From Candidatus Synchoanobacter obligatus (GTDB lineage: Bacteria; Pseudomonadota; Gammaproteobacteria; Comchoanobacterales; Comchoanobacteraceae), in the NCBI RefSeq assembly GCF_024259865.1, contig NZ_JAKUDN010000001.1, forward strand, positions 122,304-186,303: a DNA stretch of 64,000 nucleotides. The letters are read 5' to 3'. Positions 1-8,633 of the stretch are shown here, piece by piece; position 1 is the stretch's first letter, and each line of letters opens with the position of its first letter. The notes beneath the pieces are model-generated. The model had not been told where the DNA came from and made no database searches. It was given only the letters and a program-made list of their open reading frames with translations. Position numbers and translations under genes: made by a program.

Positions 1-309
1 ACCGTTCGTATCGACTTTTACCAACGCTCATTGCAATTCGCATCAGAGGAAAAACGTAACAATAAAGCCCAAGCACTAATGATTTTAGAAGATCATGGTC
101 TTGAGCTGCAATATGTTTCTGATGAACTTAAAGATGACATTGAGGTGGTGAAAACTGCTGTTGCCAGTGCCAGTGATGCCCTCCAATACGCCCATCCAAG
201 ATTACAGAACGATCCTGAAGTCTTAGCCATAGCAGCCAATGCACCCAATGGCATTGTATTCCCGGCACCTGACCAAATTGATGGGAACTGCCAAAGCTTA
301 TTTATCTGA
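1..309 (+). CDS. DUF4116-domain protein, 3' end only
   Basis: The reading frame is open from the first base of the window, so the 5' end lies outside it. The visible 102 residues contain a DUF4116-like unit: a helix pair with a pattern like SDELKDDIEVVKTAVA followed by LQYAHPRLQNDPEVLAIA. DUF4116 units are helical repeats common in Legionella-type and other intracellular bacteria; their function is not established. An internal TTG at 31 could look like a start, but the frame continues upstream in the same style, so I treat it as partial. Family call fairly sure; function unknown. Confidence 0.75.
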   Translation, partial: TVRIDFYQRSLQFASEEKRNNKAQALMILEDHGLELQYVSDELKDDIEVVKTAVASASDALQYAHPRLQNDPEVLAIAANAPNGIVFPAPDQIDGNCQSLFI

Positions 310-393
310 TCATAGATGATTGTCTAATGAATGTTTTGCTTTACATATGGTAAATATGATTCATAATATATTCAAATTCATATTGATAACACC

Positions 394-918
394 ATGATAC
401 TTGCGATCGATACCAGCCAAATGACCTACTCTATTGCATTCAATGATCAACTCATTGAATGGCAAGACATTCAGATCTCACTTTATGATCAGCTTTGTGA
501 TGTTAATTTGAATGATCTGAGCGGTATTATGGTTAATATCGGCCCAGGACGATTCAGTGGACTGCGCTCAGGCATTGCCTTTGCTCAAGGTCTGGCACAA
601 GCAAAACAAGTGCCTCTCTATGCCGTATCAAGTTTTGAGGTTGTGGCCTCCAAGATCCAGGATACTTCCTTTACCATTGCCCTTGATGCGAGAAAAGATG
701 AAGCGTATATACAGGCTTTTTCTCAAGGGAAACCTGGTGATATCCAACTGGTCTCTCAGTCCTCTTTAACTGACACGTCACTCCTATATGGCAACATTTC
801 ACATAGTCAAATCATCACAACAAACGCAAAGTCTATGCTTCATATGGCTCAGTCCATAGCACTTAAGGCAACAGCTCTCAATGCTATTGAGCCTATTTAT
901 ATCCGTAGCAGCGTTTAA
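394..918 (+). CDS. tsaB: tRNA threonylcarbamoyladenosine biosynthesis protein TsaB
   Basis: TsaB is the non-catalytic partner of TsaD in making the universal t6A37 modification of ANN-decoding tRNAs. The N-terminal ILAIDTS strand and the GPGRFSGLRSG segment (about residues 50-60) are the classic ASKHA-fold signatures of this family. At 174 residues it is shorter than E. coli TsaB (about 231), mainly at the C-terminus, which is common in intracellular relatives. Its catalytic partner tsaD is in the same window at 16102. It stands alone, about 65 bp upstream of an ankyrin gene. Confidence 0.9.
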   Translation: MILAIDTSQMTYSIAFNDQLIEWQDIQISLYDQLCDVNLNDLSGIMVNIGPGRFSGLRSGIAFAQGLAQAKQVPLYAVSSFEVVASKIQDTSFTIALDARKDEAYIQAFSQGKPGDIQLVSQSSLTDTSLLYGNISHSQIITTNAKSMLHMAQSIALKATALNAIEPIYIRSSV

Positions 919-983
919 TCCAAACCAGCCTTGCATCCTCTCATCAGATACGACACAATACGACAAAGCTACATAGGTACTGC

Positions 984-1718
984 ATGAAAAAAACACACCA
1001 ACCAATCGATGAACAACAATTTTTGCAAGCCATTGCCTCTTATAACTACAAAAAGGTTCACGCTCTTCTCAATGATCACCAAAGCCTTAAGGCGTTAGAC
1101 CCAACCAAGGCCATTAACCCAATCAATTCTGATACCATTGCGCACAACTTTAACATACGCATGATCTGGCACCTACTTCAGCCTGACAACCATAACATTA
1201 AAATCATATTATTAACGAGCTATCCTACTGATCTGCTAACAGCCATTACAGAACATGAACACCTAGCCTGCAAAATTTTATTAGATGCGTATGGTCACTC
1301 ACAGCTAGCACAAATTTCACCACAATCAACAACAACCAAACAGGCATTGCAACATGCCGTACAATACGGCAACACCCATGCTTTAACTCTTTTGCTTGAA
1401 TATGGTGCCGATGTCAATACTGCTAATGACAAAGGCTACTCACTCGCTTTATTAGCCGTATATTTAAACCAACCACAATGCCTTGAAATCATTATCAACC
1501 ATGTTAATTACTGTATGTCTGGCTGCTATCTAATCGATCATCCCGAACTTGATATCGACCATATCATGCATACCTATGGTGAACCACCTAACCATACACT
1601 CTGGACACCAGAGCTACTGGCTCTAGCTACAAATAACCAACCTTGTCTTGAGATTCTATATACCCACAAACAACAGTTACTTGAGCATGGCCCTATAAAG
1701 CAGACCAAAGGCCCTTAA
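984..1718 (+). CDS. ankyrin-repeat protein
   Basis: This 244-residue protein has two to three ankyrin units at about residues 83-112, 119-150 and 151-180. The clearest is the middle one, with ALQHAVQYGN, LTLLLEYGADVN and a following GYSLALLAVY start. There is no signal peptide or membrane segment. AGGT about 6 nt before the ATG supports the start. Ankyrin repeats are protein-interaction modules and are over-represented in intracellular bacteria, so a host-directed role is possible but not shown. Its stop overlaps the end of the convergent cytochrome b561 gene by 4 nt. Confidence 0.8.
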   Translation: MKKTHQPIDEQQFLQAIASYNYKKVHALLNDHQSLKALDPTKAINPINSDTIAHNFNIRMIWHLLQPDNHNIKIILLTSYPTDLLTAITEHEHLACKILLDAYGHSQLAQISPQSTTTKQALQHAVQYGNTHALTLLLEYGADVNTANDKGYSLALLAVYLNQPQCLEIIINHVNYCMSGCYLIDHPELDIDHIMHTYGEPPNHTLWTPELLALATNNQPCLEILYTHKQQLLEHGPIKQTKGP

Positions 1719-2293
1719 GTCCTATCGACAAATATACGAGCAAAAACGCCATCTTTTAAATGTAGGTGCCATAATGCCACACTGATATGTACCAACAAAA
1801 GTCCTACAATAATCCAAGAGAATATCGCATGCCCATCATGAGATAAGCCTCCAATAAAATCTTTACTATAACAGCTATCTGATAAACAAAATCCCTCTTC
1901 TGAAAAGAATGGAAATGCAACTTTACCAAGGCCTGGAAAACTGGGTAAATAACCTGCAGAAGTCGACATCATCCAACCGGTAATTGGCATGGCAAACATT
2001 AAGAAATAAAATGTTCGATGTAAAGACCTTGCCGCCCAAGTCTTCCATTTAGGAGTGCCTTCAGGTAACTTTGGCAATGTATTAACCACTCTCCAACCTA
2101 ACCGAAACGTGACCAATAATAATATAAACAACCCAAAGGTTTTATGGTTACCATAGATACTGGCTTTTTCACTATTTGGTAGCCCTACCATCCAAGCCCC
2201 AACAGACAATTGCCCCAGCAACAATACCGCAACCAACCAGTGAAAAAACCTGGCAACAGCTCCATAACCTGATTCAGTATTCATCCAACGCAC
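1715..2293 (-). CDS. cytochrome b561 family protein
   Basis: Inner-membrane di-haem cytochrome of the bacterial CybB type, expected to pass electrons between quinol and periplasmic acceptors. Four membrane helices are visible. Histidines in ARFFHW, NHKTFG, LHRTFY and the final LVHISVALWHL helix are the expected haem ligands. The frame opens at 2314 (GTG), but an AGGAGG at 2300-2305 sits 6 nt before a GTG at 2293, so I start there (192 residues); an ATG at 2284 is the alternative. A periplasmic insert with two cysteines lies before the last helix. Confidence 0.85.
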   Translation of the reverse strand: MRWMNTESGYGAVARFFHWLVAVLLLGQLSVGAWMVGLPNSEKASIYGNHKTFGLFILLLVTFRLGWRVVNTLPKLPEGTPKWKTWAARSLHRTFYFLMFAMPITGWMMSTSAGYLPSFPGLGKVAFPFFSEEGFCLSDSCYSKDFIGGLSHDGHAIFSWIIVGLLLVHISVALWHLHLKDGVFARIFVDRT

Positions 2294-2521
2294 AATATCC
2301 CTCCTAGATCTCACTCCCTACATCATAAACCACTGAACAAATATGCACAAACTTATTTTCTCCACTTCTTAACATCACGAGGAATCTGCCATATCCACAT
2401 GAAACAACCTTTGATACAGACTCAACTTAAAAAACCTTCAAGGCTATTTATGGTAAATATATCTGACAAATAATTTTTTTATGCTAAAAACAACATTACA
2501 TAACAAAGATGAGGTGTCACA

Positions 2522-3211
2522 ATGTGTAAATTAGATATAGTAAACTGCTTAAAGCAATGGCTGGCCTCTACGTTTAAAAACTACTTTAAAATATGGGGCT
2601 ATATTTTAGCTTTCACAGCCGTCTGCATAATACCAATATGTGCGCTAATATTTTCATCTATGATGATTGTGACAAACGATTTTTTAGTGGCTGGGGTTAT
2701 AATAACTGGTCTGATATCAATACCCGTGCTTCTCATCGTTTTTGGAAGAATGATGTTGAGAATTGCCCGCTCTGAAGCAGTAAAATTCAAAGACTGTCTC
2801 TCCTTTGGCTTCAAAAACGGCATGTGGTGGAAAGCGATTGTATTCTTTATTACATACTTATTTGGTATTATGGCTGGTATGCTTCTTTTTGTCGTTCCTG
2901 GAATTTACTTATTTATTTCCTGGTGCGCTGCTCTATACTTATTATGTGATGGCAAGGCAGGCCCTATAGAGTCACTCAAGCAATCTCGTCAATTGGTAAC
3001 AAAAGCAGGATTTTTTAGAGTAATCGGCTATATACTTCTGGCGTCACTCATCATGGCTGCGCTATATATCCCTTTTATCATATTTCCAGGATATGAGTTA
3101 CTAGCTGCGACTATCCAATTCCTTCTAATACCCGCTAACACTATGTTGCCAATAACACTGTATTTATCCATTACTGACCAACATCCAGACCAAGGTGAGA
3201 CTAGATCATAA
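2522..3211 (+). CDS. multi-pass membrane protein, function unknown
   Basis: 229 residues with about five to six hydrophobic helices: near residues 20-50, 55-75, 100-125, 120-140, 165-190 and 190-215. After the third helix the pattern GIYLFISWCAALYLLCDG followed by a polar ...IESLKQSRQLV segment resembles glycerophosphodiester-phosphodiesterase-type membrane domains (GPDPase_memb / YciC-like) found in many orphan membrane proteins. That resemblance is only by eye. The gene is monocistronic with AT-rich flanks. I do not assign a function. Confidence 0.7.
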   Translation: MCKLDIVNCLKQWLASTFKNYFKIWGYILAFTAVCIIPICALIFSSMMIVTNDFLVAGVIITGLISIPVLLIVFGRMMLRIARSEAVKFKDCLSFGFKNGMWWKAIVFFITYLFGIMAGMLLFVVPGIYLFISWCAALYLLCDGKAGPIESLKQSRQLVTKAGFFRVIGYILLASLIMAALYIPFIIFPGYELLAATIQFLLIPANTMLPITLYLSITDQHPDQGETRS

Positions 3212-3439
3212 GAAGGACCAATCCTTTAATGTCTAGTCATGACTGAACTGTGGCTTAAATAGCAAGCTGTTTTTATCTATATAATAACAGCAGTCAGGGG
3301 TTTAATGGCACCATACCATCCTTGCTGAATGCTTTTAAACTCATGCGCACGTATGCATGCTTATTTTTCCCCTACCATAAGCTTGACAAAGCATCCGCCG
3401 TATCCACATAATGCAATAAACGACCTTAGGAGAGAAAAT

Positions 3440-4660
3440 ATGCCACTGAATATCGATCAGTATCTTAAAAAGACTGACAGCAGCCAGGATGCTATTAAAC
3501 GCTATTTGGCCCCTATTTCAGAACTATTTCCATCTTCAGAAAAATTTGATGCATTAGGAGAATTATTATTTGGCATGTTGACCACACAACAATATATTCA
3601 GGATCAAATCCAGCAAGCAGGTCAAAACGCCTCTAAAGAGCCACTTTATTTACAGTTCATAATGAATGTAACGCAAGCACCTAAAGAGGTTAAGTACCAA
3701 CCTGTCTTAGATATAAAACCTTGGCCTCTCATGACATTGATCACTCAATGGCTAGGAAAACGGTCATTATATGCTTCTAATCCTGAGATACAAATATATT
3801 GGCAGGCATTACAAGACCATTCCCAAGAGGATCTGCTCGCCACATTTAACACCGCATCTGATGTAAAGCCTATAGCAGAATTCTATCAAAAACTGAATGC
3901 TTATAATGAGGCTAACGGTAAAGAGGCTATCGATGCCCAGCCAATCCTTCAAGCAGTTCAAAATCTAGAAGCGTCTTATATAGCAGCCATTATGCCTTAT
4001 GTAGAAGCACTGTATCATTCTCAACAACAACTGATTGCAATATTAGAACCTATGGTGATGAATGACAAACAACTGCCTATCCCTACCAATCCTTTTTCAC
4101 ATACCAAAATTGAAGGAGAACTGACAGATAGCACCTTTGATACCGACATTAACCCCAAAACTCTCAGCATGGTGGTCTTTTCAATGCCTCATTGCCCCCC
4201 ATGTGAGACCCAAAAAAAGAATATTAATACAATAAGCAATGATGGTCATGACCTGGATATTTACACCTTGGATATTACCCAAAATCCTGAGGTTGCAAAA
4301 AGATATGGCACCACCGGAACACCCACAACACTACTGTTAAAAAATGGTAACATACTCGAAAAATTTGTTGGCCCCAAATCACCAGATGACATGAGGAGCC
4401 TTATTGCCAAGCATAATAGAGCATTACCAATGTCCGAAAGGATCGTCTCGCGTCTCGGACTTGAAAGGTGGATATCTCCACCGCAACTTCAAGCTGCTTT
4501 TTTCTATCTCACAGGGTTATTCACAGGCTATGTCATCGCCAAGCATGTATACTCTCCATGCGCTTCTTGCACAATGCAACTACCTCCTCCAGTGTTAGTG
4601 CCTGAAGAAGGTTCGGAGTGTGCTGGAGAACAAGGCTCTTCGGCAATGTTATCTTGGTAG
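3440..4660 (+). CDS. thioredoxin-domain protein with long helical N-terminus and C-terminal membrane helix
   Basis: I start at 3440 because TAGGAGAG lies a few bases upstream; the longer frame from 3329 has no such site. The 406-residue product has a helical N-terminal part (about 1-230) that I do not recognise. A thioredoxin fold follows, with a CPPC active site at about C252-C255 and the cis-proline segment GTTGTPTTLLLKNG. A single hydrophobic helix lies near residues 350-370, and the short cysteine-containing tail is rich in acidic and small residues. CPPC is unusual among plain thioredoxins (CGPC). No signal peptide is evident, so a tail-anchored or host-membrane location is possible. Confidence 0.8.
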   Translation: MPLNIDQYLKKTDSSQDAIKRYLAPISELFPSSEKFDALGELLFGMLTTQQYIQDQIQQAGQNASKEPLYLQFIMNVTQAPKEVKYQPVLDIKPWPLMTLITQWLGKRSLYASNPEIQIYWQALQDHSQEDLLATFNTASDVKPIAEFYQKLNAYNEANGKEAIDAQPILQAVQNLEASYIAAIMPYVEALYHSQQQLIAILEPMVMNDKQLPIPTNPFSHTKIEGELTDSTFDTDINPKTLSMVVFSMPHCPPCETQKKNINTISNDGHDLDIYTLDITQNPEVAKRYGTTGTPTTLLLKNGNILEKFVGPKSPDDMRSLIAKHNRALPMSERIVSRLGLERWISPPQLQAAFFYLTGLFTGYVIAKHVYSPCASCTMQLPPPVLVPEEGSECAGEQGSSAMLSW

Positions 4661-4696
4661 AAATCTTAAGATCATCAAAGAATATTGGATATCACT

Positions 4697-4722
4697 GCAG
4701 TAGCACGATACTGTGCTACTGC
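4697..4722. terminator. perfect 10-bp stem-loop between convergent genes
   Basis: GCAGTAGCAC (4697-4706), a 6-nt loop, then GTGCTACTGC (4713-4722). It lies between the end of the thioredoxin-like gene (4660) and the end of the convergent ftsB-like gene (4736), where a bidirectional terminator is expected. No long T-run follows on either strand, so termination strength is uncertain. Confidence 0.6.
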
Positions 4723-4735
4723 GGCTAATGGTGAA

Positions 4736-5035
4736 CTATAAATCTTGATACCAAAGAACCGTTTCACCAGGCTTAACCATTTCCCACTGGGTTCTAACAC
4801 CATACTCCAAATACATTGGATCTGATAACAAGGCTTCTTTTTGAAACGTCAGCGTTGCTACCCTTTCTTTTAAATGCGCCAACTGCTGGGCTTGTTCTTT
4901 TTGTGCAGCGCCCAATTGTCGATATAATCGGACACCACTTGATGATATGAATATCATATAGGATAACAATAATACCGAAGCCAAAAGCATCCAGTCAAAA
5001 ATGAATCTGAAACATTTGTTCAGCCAGGAGAACAA
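4736..5035 (-). CDS. FtsB/DivIC-family septum initiator-like protein
   Basis: A 99-residue protein with a short cytoplasmic N-terminus, one membrane helix (about residues 14-32), a coiled coil (about 35-68) and a C-terminal segment with MVKPGET. That layout and motif are typical of FtsB, part of the FtsQLB divisome complex. The frame begins with TTG; GAGGG lies a suitable distance upstream and no in-frame ATG fits. It follows ybbP by 15 nt on the same strand, so it may be co-transcribed with ybbA-ybbP. FtsB usually sits next to eno and ispD, so this location is unusual and a paralogue is possible. Confidence 0.7.
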   Translation of the reverse strand: MFSWLNKCFRFIFDWMLLASVLLLSYMIFISSSGVRLYRQLGAAQKEQAQQLAHLKERVATLTFQKEALLSDPMYLEYGVRTQWEMVKPGETVLWYQDL

Positions 5036-5050
5036 TCCACCACCCTCAAT

Positions 5051-7372
5051 TTATTTCAATTGCCGTGCCCTTAAAGCATCGATACTCAATGCCGTAACCA
5101 ACATTAATAGCATAACAAAAATACTGTTCACGTCAAAATACCATGATACAGTTAATAATCCATTCATCATATAGATAATCAATACGCTCAGTAATATTGA
5201 CAGCATGGCTGCTAAAACTGTCAAAAACCGTCTTTCATCTTGCACAACGGGATATTGACGTAAATCCAGCCCTAACTTCTTCATGGCTTTCATTTGACGC
5301 TTCTTTTGTTGATGCTGACGCTGAAAGATCATCATAAATGCCAATAAGCCAAAGATGGAAACAATGCCAATCATCCCCGTCATTGATGCTGCAATATAAT
5401 CCACAAATTGGCGTGCTTCTTCTATGAATAGTGCGACGTCAAGATACGTAACACCAGGATATATTTGCTGCATTAAAGCCAAATCATCTCGATGCTCAGG
5501 CGGAAGATAGGCACTGGCCATATAACTGGCAGGATACTGCTCTAGCGCAGATACCGGAAAGATAAAGTAAAAATTCGCCCGCATGGATCGCCAGTCAACC
5601 TGACGAACACTGGTAATCGGCAGGCTGACTTCTTCACCATAAAGCAGGAAAGTTAACCTATCGCCCAACTTCAAACCCAACCGGTTCATAATACCTGAGT
5701 CAGCTGACAGGCCTTCCGAAGGCCAGGTCCCTTCAATAATCTCATTATTAGGAGGTAAGTACGACAACATGGTTAAATTCAATTGACGATTTAATGCCTC
5801 ATGGTCTTTCAAGCGTCCCTGCTCATAGCTATTTGCGTCCTGATCGTTAATGTCTATCAGCCTACCCTTAATAATAGGATAAAAATCTGCTTCATTTAAC
5901 CAAGAAAATTGCGCCTTTAATCCACTAACTTCACGTTCTTGCACCCCAATCAAAAAGCCATTTGAGGCATTGTCTGGAAACGTTGCCTGCCACGAGCTAA
6001 TGAGCTGCGTTTGCGCATGCCAAACAAAGACACCCAATGTCAATATGACACTGAGAAACATCACCACAAAGGTGTACTCATATCCATACAACCGCAAACC
6101 ATTTAATAACATATACGCCCTGGTGCCACCTAGCTTTAGCCCATAACGGCAAAGATAGATCAAACCATAGATTAGCATATAAACAAACAGACAAATCACA
6201 GCAAGCGACAGTATCTGAATGGAGACCCCCGTGATATCCCACGATACAACCTGTGTGTAAATTGCAATGCCACTACAAACCAAAAACATCAATAAATAAT
6301 TAATACTCCTAGGATGCTGCCGCATTAAGTTGATCACAGGCGTATTAAGAACACTATTACAATGGAGAAAAACAAGTGCCGAAGCCATTAGAACATAAGT
6401 CACCAAGGTTCTGATAACCAGAGGCATCATTTCTAGCGTCAATGTCATGGGGAGCAATGCCAATGCCTGATTTAACCCATAAATGGACACTATAGACAAT
6501 ACAACACCTAGCGTTACCACCAATAAGTTGACTTGTAACAGGGGTTGGGTGATATAGCGAAGGCGTTTTGCTTTCCTGACCCCTAAAGCCATTAAAGTTC
6601 CTACGTCTTGAGCCAAATAATGAAAATACCCCTCAAGAGCCAGATGAAACAAAAAACCTGCCATCAAATAACCGACCAATCTCACCGCCCATAGTAAGTC
6701 AACAACTTGAGAGATAATGCGCTCAATACGGCCTAGAGACTCCTGAGGCTTAATGATTCTTGCATCTTTCGACAACGTTGCCTCTAATTTAGCAGAAAGC
6801 GCCATAACCTCTGGCCCGGCAATATAGGTATAAATACTTAATCTGGATGTGGGTGTGATAAGACCCGTTAATTCTTGATCATCATAACGCATAAAAACAC
6901 TCGGACTAAATGCTTCAAAATCGAAGATTTGCTCATCTTGTTTTGTCACGAAACCTGCCACAGACCACTCTTGATCACCAATGGCAACTTGGTCTCCTTC
7001 CCTCAATCCAATTTGCTGTGCAAAACGTTCTGACACCCAAACACCTCCCTGTGGGATGGGCACATCACTACTAGATTTTAACTGTCCATATAAAGGGTAA
7101 TTGTCTTCAATAAATTGTAGATGCACCAAGTGTGCAGTATCATCTGCCAACATCATGCTACTCATTTTGATACTTTTTGAAACCTGATATTGGCTCATTA
7201 GATCTAAATCAAGGTGTCTTGGGGACTTGACCACCAAATCTCCCCCCGCCCATGTTGATGCATAACGAGACTTCATCTCAACCAATTGTGAAGGTACCGC
7301 ATCTAAGGCCAACAACAGCATAAAACTCAATAAAAAAGCCCAAAATAATCGAGATGCATTCTGCTTAATCAT
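5051..7372 (-). CDS. ybbP: ABC transporter permease, YbbP/FtsX-LolC type
   Basis: 773 residues. A membrane helix at the N-terminus is followed by a large periplasmic MacB-like domain (about 30-210), then FtsX-type helices. A second periplasmic domain (about 460-640) and a final three-helix block ending in LSIDALRARQLK complete the duplicated 4+4 helix plan of YbbP. The start overlaps the stop of the ATPase gene ybbA by 4 nt (translational coupling). In E. coli the same order tesA-ybbA-ybbP occurs with tesA divergent. The substrate is unproven; YbbAP has been linked to lipid or hydrophobic-compound handling. Confidence 0.88.
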   Translation of the reverse strand: MIKQNASRLFWAFLLSFMLLLALDAVPSQLVEMKSRYASTWAGGDLVVKSPRHLDLDLMSQYQVSKSIKMSSMMLADDTAHLVHLQFIEDNYPLYGQLKSSSDVPIPQGGVWVSERFAQQIGLREGDQVAIGDQEWSVAGFVTKQDEQIFDFEAFSPSVFMRYDDQELTGLITPTSRLSIYTYIAGPEVMALSAKLEATLSKDARIIKPQESLGRIERIISQVVDLLWAVRLVGYLMAGFLFHLALEGYFHYLAQDVGTLMALGVRKAKRLRYITQPLLQVNLLVVTLGVVLSIVSIYGLNQALALLPMTLTLEMMPLVIRTLVTYVLMASALVFLHCNSVLNTPVINLMRQHPRSINYLLMFLVCSGIAIYTQVVSWDITGVSIQILSLAVICLFVYMLIYGLIYLCRYGLKLGGTRAYMLLNGLRLYGYEYTFVVMFLSVILTLGVFVWHAQTQLISSWQATFPDNASNGFLIGVQEREVSGLKAQFSWLNEADFYPIIKGRLIDINDQDANSYEQGRLKDHEALNRQLNLTMLSYLPPNNEIIEGTWPSEGLSADSGIMNRLGLKLGDRLTFLLYGEEVSLPITSVRQVDWRSMRANFYFIFPVSALEQYPASYMASAYLPPEHRDDLALMQQIYPGVTYLDVALFIEEARQFVDYIAASMTGMIGIVSIFGLLAFMMIFQRQHQQKKRQMKAMKKLGLDLRQYPVVQDERRFLTVLAAMLSILLSVLIIYMMNGLLTVSWYFDVNSIFVMLLMLVTALSIDALRARQLK

Positions 7373-8019
7373 GAAGACAATGACTCCATGCTGACCATTC
7401 TATCACAGCGCTCAGCCACCCTGATATCATGGGTAATCATCACCATCGTCATGGCCTGAGTTTGTCTTAAGTGAAACAGCAAATCCATTACAGATTGTGC
7501 CGTTTTGGTATCCAGTTGAGCGGTTGGCTCATCTGCCAATAAGATCTTTGGCTTCTTAACCATCGCTCGGGCAATACCAACCCGCTGTTTTTCTCCACCA
7601 GATAAATGCCTGACCTCAACATCATAGCGCTGGGACATGCCCACTGCATCTAACATCTTATAGCACTCATCCAAAGTGCTATGATCCGGCTTAAATAACG
7701 CCACATTTTCAAGTGCGGTTAATCCAGAAAACAAACAAAAATCCTGAAAAATAAGCCCAACATATTGATCTCTAAACGCAACCCTCTGCTCTTCAGTTAA
7801 CTGGGAGATATTTTGTCCTAAAACTGTCACATGACCATGGGTTGGCACATCAATTCCACTGATCATATTCAGCAAAGTTGTTTTACCAGAACCTGAAGGA
7901 CCAGTAATCGCAAGATGTTCATGCTCTGCAACTTGCAACGCCTGGCAATTCATGATATCAATAGCTGAGTCTCCTGAATGGACGGATTTTGATAACTGGT
8001 GTACTGTGATGACTGACAT
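7369..8019 (-). CDS. ybbA: ABC transporter ATPase YbbA (LolD-like)
   Basis: 216 residues. Walker A GPSGSGKTT is near residues 40-48, the Q-loop is IFQDFCLF, the signature is LSGGEKQRVGIARAM, Walker B is ILLADEPT and the switch histidine is in MVMITHD. GGAAG in front of ATG 8019 fixes the start. The length and sequence fit the LolD/MacB/YbbA group that drives FtsX-type permeases. It is coupled to ybbP. Its start codon overlaps that of the divergent tesA, so each promoter must lie inside the other gene. Confidence 0.92.
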   Translation of the reverse strand: MSVITVHQLSKSVHSGDSAIDIMNCQALQVAEHEHLAITGPSGSGKTTLLNMISGIDVPTHGHVTVLGQNISQLTEEQRVAFRDQYVGLIFQDFCLFSGLTALENVALFKPDHSTLDECYKMLDAVGMSQRYDVEVRHLSGGEKQRVGIARAMVKKPKILLADEPTAQLDTKTAQSVMDLLFHLRQTQAMTMVMITHDIRVAERCDRMVSMESLSS

Positions 8020-8623
8020 GCCGCTTCCAAAACTAATAACGTTTTACATCTTACTACTTTTCGCAACAGCCTGCCAAGCAAAAGAATATGACTTGGCCAT
8101 CCTTGGTGATAGTATTAGCTCTGGCTATGGTGTCCCTGCAGATGATAATTGGGTATCACTGATCAAGCCAAAATTGAACTGCAGCTCAAAAATTCAAAAC
8201 CTGAGTATTCAAGGCGCTACCTCTTCAGATGGCATCACACAGCTAGAGAACTTCTACAAAAAACACAGAAGCCGCTATTTGCTTGTTGAGCTGGGTGGTA
8301 ATGATGCACTTAGAGGGCAATCTTTAACCCAACTTTACCGCAACCTCAATGAAATCATTACAATGGCGCAAGAACACGACAGTAGAGTGCTGCTGATTGG
8401 TATTGACCTTCCTCCCAACTATGGTGGTTTCTTCCGGCAGCGCTTACAAACAACATATGCGCATGTTGCGCAAATCCATAATATTGAAATGGTGCAACTC
8501 GATTTTCCAAACAATCCTGATCTGATGCAGGATGATGCGTTACACCCAAACCCACTAGGACACCAAAATATTGCTCAAGCTGTCCTCCCCATGATCAATA
8601 CAGCCATGTGCTCAGCAGAATAA
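8018..8623 (+). CDS. tesA: SGNH/GDSL esterase, TesA-like (acyl-CoA thioesterase I / arylesterase)
   Basis: A periplasmic hydrolase. From the ATG at 8018 it has a basic start and a hydrophobic signal sequence (LITFYILLLFATA), then block I GDSISSGYG with the catalytic serine at about residue 32. Block III is ELGGND and block V is DALHP with the catalytic Asp/His pair. An earlier ATG at 8009 and a still earlier one at 7952 are possible but spoil the signal peptide; no strong ribosome site decides. The cysteine in FATAC is not a good lipobox. Divergent neighbour of ybbA, as in E. coli. Confidence 0.88.
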   Translation: MPLPKLITFYILLLFATACQAKEYDLAILGDSISSGYGVPADDNWVSLIKPKLNCSSKIQNLSIQGATSSDGITQLENFYKKHRSRYLLVELGGNDALRGQSLTQLYRNLNEIITMAQEHDSRVLLIGIDLPPNYGGFFRQRLQTTYAHVAQIHNIEMVQLDFPNNPDLMQDDALHPNPLGHQNIAQAVLPMINTAMCSAE

Positions 8624-8633
8624 GGACCCATAA

